64,000 nucleotides of DNA, taken from contig JADJEH010000009.1 in assembly GCA_016702305.1 (NCBI GenBank), positions 248,001 through 312,000 on the forward strand. Direction: 5' to 3'. This document shows, one piece after another, positions 18,837 to 27,005 of this stretch. Each line of letters starts with the position of its first letter. The first letter of the stretch is position 1. Made by a program: the position numbers and the translations under genes. The notes under the pieces were generated by a model, which was not told the DNA's origin, ran no database searches, and saw only the letters and a list, made by a program, of their open reading frames with translations. The stretch is from a bacterium. Lineage in GTDB: Bacteria; Electryoneota; RPQS01.

Positions 18837-18860
18837 GGGGGGGGGGGGTGTCGGGGGGGG
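18837..18860 (+). repeat. Two long G homopolymers
   Basis: Twelve consecutive G (18837-18848), tgtc, then eight G (18853-18860), following another G-rich stretch. They interrupt the disrupted VWA gene just after SFSLCGS. Possible sequencing artefact or G-quadruplex-forming stretch. Confidence 0.9.
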
Positions 18861-19670
18861 ATCGTTTAAACCTTACTGCGCGGCTGCTGCACATGCGCAG
18901 ATGAAGCGCTTTGCGACAAAACGACCAGTGGGTTGTTGGGGTGGTCGGAGGCGGACGGACTGCCGCGGGGGCTGCTGCACCGGAACGGCAAATGATTGCG
19001 TTGGAACTAAAGGCCTTCGGGCGCAAGGCGAGTGGCAGGGGGGACTGCGGCGGGCCGGCCTGATGGGGACAGCTCGTGGGCCGATGGATTGGTGATTGCG
19101 ATGCGTCAGGTTCAGACAGAATCGCGCAGGCCAGGCGGAATCCATCCTTGAGACGGCCATTGAGGTTGCAGGCAGCGATCTGCGAGCGAGCCTGGTAACA
19201 TTCCGTGACGAGCGTGTGCTCCATCCGCTGACGCGACAACCTGTGGGCCGGCGGCTTACGGCAAACGGCGGGCTCGAGCTTCCAGAGGCGTCGGCGGTCG
19301 CGTTGCGCGAAATTATCAGCGGCGACGGCGAGTGTGTGGTGGGCAGCGGTTTCACGACGCCGTTCCGCAATGGTGCGACTCGACTGGTGATCTTGATTAC
19401 GGATGCGCCGAATGGCGGCTGCGACGACCTGGAAACACCCGATGACATCGAGTATGCTCATCAATGCGCGTTGGATGCGGCGAATGAGGACATCGCGATT
19501 TCGGCGGTGTATGTTGCGGACGGTGACTTCGAAGGACCAATCATCGAACAGATGCGCGACTATGCGTACACGACCGGCGGCCTGTATGTCGAAAGCGGCA
19601 ACGGTGACAACTTCGCTGCCGTGTTATCGGGGATCATCTCGATGTGCGGACAACAGAATCTGGTGCTGAC

Positions 19671-19683
19671 GGGGGGGGGGGGG
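19671..19683 (+). repeat. Run of thirteen G
   Basis: Thirteen consecutive G inside the disrupted VWA gene, directly where the VWA frame loses meaningful sequence. Confidence 0.9.
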
Positions 19684-20586
19684 CGACGTTTGATATTCTG
19701 TGTGGTGGCCAATTCGGATGAACCGGGGGAGCGCAGGGGCGGCGGGGCGGGGGAATGGACAACTCTCAGGGCGCGGGCGCACAATTGGAGGCTATGGGCA
19801 TCTGTGCGTAATGCTGCCGGGTGCGGATCTCATGGTGGTTGGCACGCGCGCACCGCAGTTGACCTGCAGATCCCGTGGGCGGCGGGTGTATCACGTTTCG
19901 TGCAATTGCACGCTTGACAAATCAGTCGGTGGATCAGGAAGACATTTGCATTGAAGTGCCGCAACATGGAACTTTCAGGGCGGCGGCGGGCGATAAACTG
20001 CGAATGAGCGTTTGCGCCGTACCGACCTGTCATCCAACGCATGAGGCGATCGCCGGAGGCCGAAGTGCGCCTGCAAGCCGGTGGCGGCGAAGGCGGCAGC
20101 GGTTCGGTTGTCGGTGCCAGCCTTATTCAAATTGGTGACTTGGCGCCGGGAGACAGTCTGGAAGTGGCATTCCTTGTGACATTTGATCCGGCACGGAACC
20201 TTGCGGTCGATGGCGGGGCATCAGGGGGCCAGGTTATCAGCTCAGCGCAGTGGTTTTGACGGGCGGACGGGAAGACCTGGCCACATCTTCGGCGATTGCT
20301 CTAAGTCAACCGGTCGTGATTTCGGATTATGCTCTTTTGCCGAACTTCCCGAATCCGTTTAACGGCCAAACGCGATCCGTGCGACGATGTGACGGGACGG
20401 CGTCGGGACCTGTTCCATGGCGCGGTCGGCCGGGCGGCATACGCTGCGCTTTGACGCGGATGGTCTGCCCAGCGGTGTGTATCTTTGCCACATGCAAACG
20501 GGTGACTTCTCCACGCGCCGGAAGCTGCTGCTTCTGAAGTAGTGCGCTGGAGCGGGCGGCGACTCAGATAGGCACAAATCCGAAAC

Positions 20587-20611
20587 AAGCCCGAGTTGGC
20601 GGGCTTTGTTG
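20587..20611. terminator. Hairpin between convergent genes
   Basis: aagcccg (20587-20593) / cgggctt (20600-20606), then tgtt. It lies between the end of the VWA gene (20542) and the DUF1569 stop (20630) and could serve both. Confidence 0.6.
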
Positions 20612-20629
20612 TGGGAATCGGAGCGGGCA

Positions 20630-21067
20630 TCAGACGCCGAATTGTTTCAGATGATGTTCGAGATGAGTGTAATGAACCTTGGCCCACTGTGCGGGTGTCA
20701 TCTGACCGACCCACGGGCTCGGGCCGAAGGTGTGGCGGCCCGGTTCAGCGAATCGTCTGACATACTCCAGCACGCGCGCTTTGTCTTTGGCAAAATCTCC
20801 GGCGGGTCGTTTGAGGTACTCCGGATCGGTCGGTGAATTTTTCGGCAGCGGCATATTGCACAGCAGCCATCTGCCGATCGGCGAGTTCATGAAACCTCGG
20901 CGGACGGTGACGGGGCGCTCGGCGAATGTCACCTCGAATATATCAATCATGTGCGCGAGCATCTGCCCGGCGGTCATCTTTCCCCATTGGGGTTTGGTGC
21001 CCGGTGTGAGCCGTTCCAGCCGCGCCAGATGGTCGGCGCGATTCATGGCGTTGAGTAGAGTGGGCAT
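20630..21067 (-). CDS. DUF1569 (DinB-like) protein
   Basis: 145 residues. Recognised by PQWGKMTAGQMLAHMIDIFE, the short hydrophobic RWLLCNMPLPKNSPT segment, and the C-terminal GQMTPAQWAKVHYTHLEHHLKQF with its closely spaced His residues. DUF1569 belongs to the DinB-like four-helix-bundle superfamily, so this is a fifth such gene in the window, though distant from those at 4978-9516. Start ATG at 21067 has GAGGA seven bases upstream. Function unknown. Confidence 0.8.
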   Translation of the reverse strand: MPTLLNAMNRADHLARLERLTPGTKPQWGKMTAGQMLAHMIDIFEVTFAERPVTVRRGFMNSPIGRWLLCNMPLPKNSPTDPEYLKRPAGDFAKDKARVLEYVRRFAEPGRHTFGPSPWVGQMTPAQWAKVHYTHLEHHLKQFGV

Positions 21068-21117
21068 GCGTTAGTCCTCGATGTGCGGACCTAAGATAGG
21101 CAGTTGGCGGCAGGCTA

Positions 21118-22995
21118 TCAAGCGGCTACGGCACCAGGAGAATGATCACGAATGACGGTGAGAAGCCGTTCGCCGAACGCCGCGACCTTTTTCTCGCCGA
21201 TCCCAGCGATGCGCAACAGGGCCTCGTACGAACGCGGTCGGTAGCGGGCGAGGTCGCGCAGGACCGAATCGTGCAGGATAACATAGGGCGGCACGTTGTT
21301 TTCGACGGCGATATTCATGCGTTCGGTGCGCAGCATGTCAAACAGGGCGCGATCCACATTTTCCCAATCGGCTTCGCCTCTGCGCGCGGGCTGGTAGGTT
21401 TTGCCGCGGCCTTCACCGCTGTCGTGGCGGAGCTGGGGAGTGATGAGACCTTGAATCACCTGCCGACCGGCGGGCGTGACCGATAGCGTGTGGAACTCTT
21501 CCGCAGAATCGAGGTACTTCTGCTGCACCAATTGCCGGATGAAGCTCTCGATTATCGGCAGCGTTTGATCATTCATCAAACCGTACGTCGAGAGCTGGTC
21601 GTGCTTGTATTGCAAGACCGTTTTGTCCTGCGAACCCTTCAGCACTTTGGCGACGTGCGATTGACCGAAGCGCTCGCCGAGCCGAATCACGCAGCAGAGG
21701 ATCATTTGCGCGAGCTTGAGCGGATCGTCCACCCTGTGCCGCGAGTCGGGAGACGCGACAACGGCGTGCGAGGATTCGCAGATATCACACGCTCCGCAGC
21801 CCTCGCCGAGATAAGGCTGGTCGAAATACTCGACCAGATGCCGGTGACGGCAGCCCTCGGTACGCGCATAGTTGAGCATGAGCTCGAGTTTCGTATTGGC
21901 CGTGGCGCGTTCGGCGGGCGGCAGTTCCTCGAGGAAACGCTTCTGTTTGATCAAGTCAGCGACGGAATAGAGCAGAACGCACTCGGCGGCCAGACCGTCG
22001 CGGCCCGCGCGACCGGCTTCCTGCTGGTAGTTTTCCAGCGACTTGGGCAACGTGGCATGCACGACGAAACGCACATTGGATTTGTCAATCCCCATACCGA
22101 ACGCCACCGTTGCGACGATGACGTCAAAGGCGTCACGCAGAAAACCGTCCTGAACGCGTTTGCGCTGCTCCGCGTCCATCCCGGCATGGTAGGCGCGGGC
22201 GCGAAAGCCGCTCTTGGTGAGTTTTCCGGCAAGAGTTTCGGTGTTGGAGCGCGATAGGCAGTAGACGATACCCGCTTCGCCGCGGTGCCGACGCAGAACA
22301 TCTTCGATCTGTCTTTCCGTGCGGGTGCGTTGCGCGGCGCTGTAGATTAGATTGGGACGATCAAACGACCCGACCAGCTCGAGCGGCTTCTCGAGTTTGA
22401 GCTGGGTTGCAATATCTGCTCGCACGCGCGCGGTAGCGGTGGCCGTGAGTGCCATGACCGGCACCTGCGGGAAGAGCGCTTTGAGGATCGCGAGTTGGCG
22501 GTACTCGGGGCGAAAGTCGTGACCCCACTGTGAAATGCAATGCGCTTCGTCCACGGCGAACAGCGCGATCTTGAGCGAGCGCAGCGCGGCCTGCGCATTG
22601 TCGAGCGCGATGCGTTCGGGTGAGAGATAGAGGAGTTTGAGCTTTCCGGCACGGGCATCGGCCAGCGTTTGGCGATTGGTGTCGCTGTCACTCATACTGC
22701 TGATGGCCGCGGCGGGAATACCGTTGGCGTTGCAGGCATCCACCTGGTCTTTCATCAGCGCGAGCAGCGGCGAGATGACGACGGCCACACCGTCGCGAGC
22801 GAGTGCTGGAAGCTGATAGCACAGGGATTTCCCGCCTCCGGTCGGCAGAATAATCAGGACATCGCGGCCAGACAGCGCGGCTTCGATGGCCTCGCGCTGG
22901 TGGGGGCGGAAGTCATTGTATCCCCAATGTTTACGAAGCAATTCGGTGGTGGTCACAGGGATGCGGGTTAAGTGAACACATGGACAATTGAACAA
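21118..22995 (-). CDS. recQ: ATP-dependent DNA helicase RecQ
   Basis: 625 residues. 3'-5' helicase for recombination and repair of gapped or stalled DNA. Walker A PTGGGKS, VDEAHCISQWGHDFRP, the ALTATA motif III, QEAGRAGRDG motif VI, the RecQ zinc site (C...C...CGACDIC near residue 375-400), winged-helix RQC domain and a C-terminal HRDC domain (ENVPPY-like ENNVPPYVILHD to ERLLTVI). The TTG start at 22995 gives a 12-residue extension; the GTG at 22959 (VTTTELL) fits family N-termini better. Neither has a strong ribosome site. Confidence 0.93.
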   Translation of the reverse strand: MFNCPCVHLTRIPVTTTELLRKHWGYNDFRPHQREAIEAALSGRDVLIILPTGGGKSLCYQLPALARDGVAVVISPLLALMKDQVDACNANGIPAAAISSMSDSDTNRQTLADARAGKLKLLYLSPERIALDNAQAALRSLKIALFAVDEAHCISQWGHDFRPEYRQLAILKALFPQVPVMALTATATARVRADIATQLKLEKPLELVGSFDRPNLIYSAAQRTRTERQIEDVLRRHRGEAGIVYCLSRSNTETLAGKLTKSGFRARAYHAGMDAEQRKRVQDGFLRDAFDVIVATVAFGMGIDKSNVRFVVHATLPKSLENYQQEAGRAGRDGLAAECVLLYSVADLIKQKRFLEELPPAERATANTKLELMLNYARTEGCRHRHLVEYFDQPYLGEGCGACDICESSHAVVASPDSRHRVDDPLKLAQMILCCVIRLGERFGQSHVAKVLKGSQDKTVLQYKHDQLSTYGLMNDQTLPIIESFIRQLVQQKYLDSAEEFHTLSVTPAGRQVIQGLITPQLRHDSGEGRGKTYQPARRGEADWENVDRALFDMLRTERMNIAVENNVPPYVILHDSVLRDLARYRPRSYEALLRIAGIGEKKVAAFGERLLTVIRDHSPGAVAA

Positions 22996-23040
22996 ATGTA
23001 ACGATTGTCTCAGAACTTGTCAAGCGGTCGTCCCATAGAC

Positions 23041-23077
23041 GCAACAAGAAGCCCCCAACCTGAGGGGCCGGGGGCTT
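23041..23077 (-). terminator. Rho-independent terminator of the phosphatase gene
   Basis: Read on the minus strand, AAGCCCCC pairs with GGGGGCTT (23070-23077 with 23049-23056) and is followed by cttgttgc. It sits 36 bases after the phosphatase stop and upstream of recQ. Confidence 0.65.
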
Positions 23078-23112
23078 TCCGTTTACTGAGATCACTGTCT
23101 CAGCGTTGACAA

Positions 23113-23904
23113 TCAGATCATCGAGGTCATGACGACGCGCGGGTCCACCCGCAAAGAGCCACGGCGTGTGCTCTGGTCCTGTTGCGTCAGATAGTCCTCG
23201 ACATAGGTATGGACGACCGACGGGTAGGTCATTCTGATGTTATTGGCATCCCAATCCAGCAGCACGCCTTCGGCGGCGGTGTCCATGAACGAGCCGGTGT
23301 TGATGTAGGTACGGCCATCCTCGGCGAAGACTTCGCGGTGATGCACGTGGCCGCAAATGACGAAGCTCAGATCATGTTTGGCGGCGTAGTCGAGTGCCCG
23401 GCTGCGGACTTTGCGAATGACGTTCAGCCACGACTTGCTGCTGTATTTGACATATTCGCTGAAGCGGTTGCTGCGCACGCAACGCTGAATGTAGTAGTAG
23501 GTGCGCGAGGCGAGTTCCGTGGTCAGCGGGTATTTGCGGATGAAATTATCGAACTGGTGACCGTGCAGAATGCCGATGCGTCCGTGGGGCGTGGGGACGA
23601 TATACTCGTCGAGCGTTTCGTTGAACAGCGGCAAGATGTCGGCATCGTGGTTGCCGCGGATCCAGACGACCTTTTTCTTACGGTTGTGCAAGTCCCAAAT
23701 GGCCGACAGGACTTCGCGGTGCGGGCGGCGCAGTCGGTGCAGGTTGGGATTATCGTAGGTATCACCGTTAATGACGAGCGTATCGAAACGGGTATCCCGG
23801 AGGATGTCAAGGATGCCGCCGACATTGCAGTTGGGCGAACCCAGATGCAAATCGGACAGGACGAGGAGCGAGCCTGACGTTCTCAAGGGCAGCGTTTGGG
23901 TCAT
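23113..23904 (-). CDS. LpxH-like metallophosphoesterase (UDP-2,3-diacylglucosamine diphosphatase family)
   Basis: 263 residues. Calcineurin-type metal site complete: SDLHLGS, INGDTYDN, IRGNHDAD, LHGHQFDN and CGHVHHRE. The order and the Arg/Tyr-rich central region fit UDP-2,3-diacylglucosamine pyrophosphatase-like enzymes, which act in lipid A synthesis at the inner membrane face. No lpx neighbours are present, so I would not assign lpxH outright. A GGAGG precedes the ATG closely. Confidence 0.82.
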   Translation of the reverse strand: MTQTLPLRTSGSLLVLSDLHLGSPNCNVGGILDILRDTRFDTLVINGDTYDNPNLHRLRRPHREVLSAIWDLHNRKKKVVWIRGNHDADILPLFNETLDEYIVPTPHGRIGILHGHQFDNFIRKYPLTTELASRTYYYIQRCVRSNRFSEYVKYSSKSWLNVIRKVRSRALDYAAKHDLSFVICGHVHHREVFAEDGRTYINTGSFMDTAAEGVLLDWDANNIRMTYPSVVHTYVEDYLTQQDQSTRRGSLRVDPRVVMTSMI

Positions 23905-24086
23905 CTTCCTCCATGCGGGTCGGCAATGTGCACGTTTCTGTTTGAAACGCCTGAAGATAGGGACAGCACGTTAGCGGAAGATTGGGGATCGAGTTAGGTT
24001 TCCGTAAACTTATGTTGTATTGGCATGAGCAGACTCCGCTACCCAAAAATTTCGCGGACGGAACTTAGGGGAGAACGAACAATGAG

Positions 24087-24120
24087 ACAACCCCGGCCAT
24101 TGGCCGGGGTTGTACTTTTT
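24087..24120. terminator. Strong hairpin with T tract in the recQ/phosphatase-hsp20 gap
   Basis: An 11- to 12-bp perfect stem (24087-24098 with 24102-24113), three-base loop, then acttttt on the plus strand. On the minus strand, the direction in which hsp20 would need it, the tail (ctcattgttcg) is only moderately T-rich. The 334-base gap 23905-24238 also holds a second hairpin, GTCGGGCC/GGCCCGAC (24132-24150). I see no gene in this gap. Confidence 0.6.
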
Positions 24121-24238
24121 AGGACTGCCGTGTCGGGCCGGAGGCCCGACAAAGGTTATCGCGCGTCGCGGGAGACCGGGAGACACTGCGCCTCAGGGAT
24201 TACGCAGCACAACCGGGTCCAGCGCTTGCGCTGGTTGG

Positions 24239-24679
24239 CTACTTGGTAAGTTTGATGGTGCGGCTCTTGGCCTCTTCGGCTTTGGGGAGCCCGATTTTCA
24301 GGACGCCGTCGGCGTAGCTCGCGCTGACTCGGTCGGCGACGACGTTGTTCGGCAGACTGAAGCTGCGCTCGAACTTGCCGTAGCTGCGCTCGACGCGGAC
24401 GAAGTTGTCCTTGCTCTCCTTGATTTCGCGCTTTTTCTCGCCCGAAATCGTGAGGATGTTGTTGTTGAGCGTGATCTGGATGTCTTCTTCGCGCATGCCG
24501 GGCAGCTCGGCGTGAATTTCGTAGCCGTCCGGGTTCTCGGCAATGTCCACATCGGGCGCCCAACTGCGCAGGATGCCGCCGGTGCGGTTCCAACCCATCA
24601 GGTCGTTCAGAACTTCGTTGAGGTCATTGACCGGGAAGCTGGCTTCCATGGTGCGGGGGATGTACTTGGTGATCTTCAT
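24239..24679 (-). CDS. Hsp20/alpha-crystallin small heat-shock protein
   Basis: 146 residues. Alpha-crystallin domain about residues 45-140: WAPDVDIAENPDGYEIHAELPG, ILTISGEKKRE, YGKFERSFSLP and the closing ADGVLKIGLPKAEE; the C-terminal tail is SRTIKLTK. Holdase chaperone that binds unfolding proteins. I prefer the ATG at 24679, with GGAG six bases upstream, over the in-frame ATG at 24691 whose own codons contain that GGAG. The upstream 390 bases contain four helically spaced TGGCAG repeats. Confidence 0.92.
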   Translation of the reverse strand: MKITKYIPRTMEASFPVNDLNEVLNDLMGWNRTGGILRSWAPDVDIAENPDGYEIHAELPGMREEDIQITLNNNILTISGEKKREIKESKDNFVRVERSYGKFERSFSLPNNVVADRVSASYADGVLKIGLPKAEEAKSRTIKLTK

Positions 24680-24813
24680 GGTTTTCTCCATTGTTTTGAT
24701 CGTTGCGTTTGGTGCGTGTTTGCCTAAACCTAAGGCAATGGAGATGCCAATTATCTAAATTATTAATATATTTTAATTTAAGAATGTTGATTGCGAAGCG
24801 ACCTCTGTATTGT

Positions 24814-24870
24814 TGGCAGATGAAGCTGCGATTTTGGCAGGAGTTATGAAAATGTGGCAGATAGTGGCAG
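24814..24870 (+). promoter_or_regulatory. Four TGGCAG repeats at 21/20/10-base spacing
   Basis: TGGCAG occurs at 24814, 24835, 24855 and 24865, so the distances are 21, 20 and 10 bases, all near whole helical turns. They lie in the divergent gap 24680-25071 between hsp20 and the zinc-ribbon membrane gene. An AT-rich block (24755-24785) separates them from hsp20. No CIRCE-type element is visible. Confidence 0.4.
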
Positions 24871-25071
24871 GCTAAACGTCCGATAGTAGATCAAGCGACT
24901 TGGCCGCCGAACTCGCGGGAAAGTCGCGGCGAGCGGCTGTCCGTCCGCGTTCAGTGCAAATCCGGCAAGTTCAAATAGGGCCTCAGGTTGCATCTTCGGT
25001 GGGGAGTCGGTATCTTTTCAGATTGTATACTACATGCGAGTTTCCCCCCGCTCACCTTGCCCCAGCCGACC

Positions 25072-25839
25072 ATGACTTCCAAGAAGCTCTGCCCGCATTG
25101 TGTCAAAGTCATTCCGTGGAAACACCGCTTCAAGCAGAAGTGCCCGTTTTGCTTTCGGCCGCTTAGACGGCGGAGCGAAGGCGATCGCGGCACCATAGCG
25201 GCATTCTTTGAAGATCGCGGCAAGTGGTGGTGGTTTTTCATTCTGTTGATCATCACGATCGTGGGCGCGATGCTCGGGCAGTTGATTGGTCACCATCCGT
25301 CACTGCTGAACTTCATCGGCGAGCACCCGTTCATGTACGGATTGACGTTGTACTATCTGTCGTCGTTCGCCTCGATTATTTCGCGCATTTATGTTCCGTT
25401 GATGCTGGGCGCACCGCGGATTTTGCGGCGTGAACGCGTGCAGATCTCGCAATACAAGGTTCTGACCGGCGTCGGCATGGTGCTGGGCGTGATTTTCTCG
25501 GTGGTCGTGATTGGCCCGGGCCAGTACTTTGTGATGTTTCCGGCGAGCGTATTCCTGTTCACGATTCCGATAGCGATCATGTGGGCGTACCTGGCGTTGG
25601 TGTTGCAGGAACCGGACTACGAAGACGAACGCGTCTGGTCTTTCCTCACGGAAATTGGCGGCGGGGATCGGCTGGATCATCGGCAGAACGGCTATTACGT
25701 GCTGATCGGTGTGCCGCTGGCCGCGTTGATTTTTTACTGGGGAATGCAGAATCAGTGGATTTACCATTGGTTATCGAATTCGCAGTTGCTGGGAATGTTC
25801 CGCGAGCTGTATTTGCGGACGACAGGCCGCTGGGAGTAG
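25072..25839 (+). CDS. Zinc-ribbon membrane protein of unknown function
   Basis: 255 residues from ATG 25072. The frame is open upstream, but the zinc ribbon begins right after this Met. CPHC (residues 7-10) and CPFC (24-27) form an N-terminal zinc ribbon, followed by basic residues and about five membrane segments: WWWFFILLIITIVGA, the MYGLTLYYLSSFASII region, VGMVLGVIFSVVVIG, MFPASVFLFTIPIAIM and YYVLIGVPLAALIFY. It resembles proteins predicted to sense or scaffold at the membrane; no specific function is recognised. CorA follows after three bases. Confidence 0.7.
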   Translation: MTSKKLCPHCVKVIPWKHRFKQKCPFCFRPLRRRSEGDRGTIAAFFEDRGKWWWFFILLIITIVGAMLGQLIGHHPSLLNFIGEHPFMYGLTLYYLSSFASIISRIYVPLMLGAPRILRRERVQISQYKVLTGVGMVLGVIFSVVVIGPGQYFVMFPASVFLFTIPIAIMWAYLALVLQEPDYEDERVWSFLTEIGGGDRLDHRQNGYYVLIGVPLAALIFYWGMQNQWIYHWLSNSQLLGMFRELYLRTTGRWE

Positions 25840-25842
25840 CCG

Positions 25843-26937
25843 GTGGCGCAAGGTAAGTCGCGAACCCGCAGGCGGCACCGGGCTGTCCCGACGCAGCACA
25901 AGGCCGGACTCCCGCCGGGCAGCGTGGTGTATGGAGGGCAGCCGCGCAGCGCGGGTCCGATTTTGCGGGTGATTCGCTACGACAATCAGATCTTCGACGA
26001 AAGGACGCTGAACTCAGCAAGCGAGATTCCGTTGATTCTGAACCTGCCAGACGTGAAGTGGTTTGATCTGGAAAACCTGGCCAACACCAAACTGCTCGAA
26101 CAGATCGGCCACTGCCTGAAGCTGCATCCGCTGCTGATCGAAGATATTGCCAACACGAATCAGCGAACGAAGCTCGAAGAAGACGGCGACCAACTGATCG
26201 CGTTTGTGCGCGACTTTGAGCGCGATGGCGAGCGCGGCGAGCTAACCGACGCGCAACTGGCGATTACGCTTGGCACAGGCTTCATTTTTACGTTTTGTGA
26301 AATAGCGCCGAGTGAGTTTCCGATGCTGCGTGAACGGCTGCGGATTGGCCAAGGCTCGCTTCGGCAGAGCGGTCCGGACTACCTGCTCTATCGTATGCTC
26401 GACATGCTTGTGGATCAGTACTTCGTGATTCTTGAGCAGGCGGATGACAAATTGGAATCGTTGCAGTCGCGCGTGCTCGACTCTCCGGGAGACCGGGACA
26501 TTCTGCCGGAGATATTTGAAGCGCGGCAGGAGCTGCTCATTTTGCGCAAAAGCATTCTGCCGCTGCGGGACGTGTTGAGCGCTCTGGAGCGGCGCGAGAC
26601 GGAGCTGATCCACCCTGTGACACGCGCGTATTTCCGCGACGTGTATGACCACACCCTGCACGTGGCTGAGTCCATTGACACGCTGCGGGATTTGCAGTCC
26701 GCATCACTCGAAGTCTACCTGTCGCGGCTGTCGCTCAGGCAAAATGACGTCGTGCGTGTGCTGACGGTTATCTCAACGATTTTTCTGCCGCTCACGTTCA
26801 TGGCGGGCATTTGGGGCATGAACTTTGAGAATATGCCCGAACTCACTTGGCGCTACGGCTATCTTGGCGCGTTGGCTGGGATGGCGATTCTGGTGATCGG
26901 CATGCTGATCTACTTCAAGCGGCAGAAGTGGCTTTGA
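25843..26937 (+). CDS. corA: CorA-type magnesium/cobalt channel
   Basis: 364 residues. N-terminal cytoplasmic alpha/beta domain, long helical region, then two C-terminal membrane segments with the signature GMNFENMPE between them, ending in a basic tail (YFKRQKWL). Pentameric Mg2+ channel in the inner membrane. The GTG start gives a 40-residue Arg-rich extension before the domain (VIRYDNQIFD). It is three bases from the upstream membrane protein gene, so they are likely co-transcribed. Confidence 0.92.
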   Translation: MAQGKSRTRRRHRAVPTQHKAGLPPGSVVYGGQPRSAGPILRVIRYDNQIFDERTLNSASEIPLILNLPDVKWFDLENLANTKLLEQIGHCLKLHPLLIEDIANTNQRTKLEEDGDQLIAFVRDFERDGERGELTDAQLAITLGTGFIFTFCEIAPSEFPMLRERLRIGQGSLRQSGPDYLLYRMLDMLVDQYFVILEQADDKLESLQSRVLDSPGDRDILPEIFEARQELLILRKSILPLRDVLSALERRETELIHPVTRAYFRDVYDHTLHVAESIDTLRDLQSASLEVYLSRLSLRQNDVVRVLTVISTIFLPLTFMAGIWGMNFENMPELTWRYGYLGALAGMAILVIGMLIYFKRQKWL

Positions 26938-27005
26938 TTCCGTCTGCGTCAATCCTTGCCCCGCCTGTTTCGCATTCTTGTTTCTCACTTCCTAATACTC
27001 CTCCC

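Larger units (their letters stand above)
18522..20542 (+). pseudogene. Frame-disrupted secreted VWA protein with T9SS-type tail
   Basis: No single frame spans this region, but pieces in changing frames make one protein. TTCGFADDCSIAPSED then WSFSLCGS (near 18710-18820) is a secreted beta module. DASGS (19100-19114) is the MIDAS of a von Willebrand A domain. QNRAGQAESILE to GIISMCG (19118-19659) is the rest of the VWA domain in another frame. Then come GDLAPGDSLEVAF (20100-20250), LLPNFPNPFNGQ (20335-20370), DVTGRR, and in yet another frame HTLRFDADGLPSGVYLC ending KLLLLK at 20542. At least six frame changes occur in 1.9 kb, next to G runs of 12, 8 and 13. Decay and assembly error are both possible; the 5' end is uncertain. 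Confidence 0.7.

Noticed and set aside
24814..24846. Sigma-54 promoter from TGGCAG...CTGC
   Set aside because: The distance between the GG and GC elements is off by one base and the repeats recur, which fits a binding-site array better.
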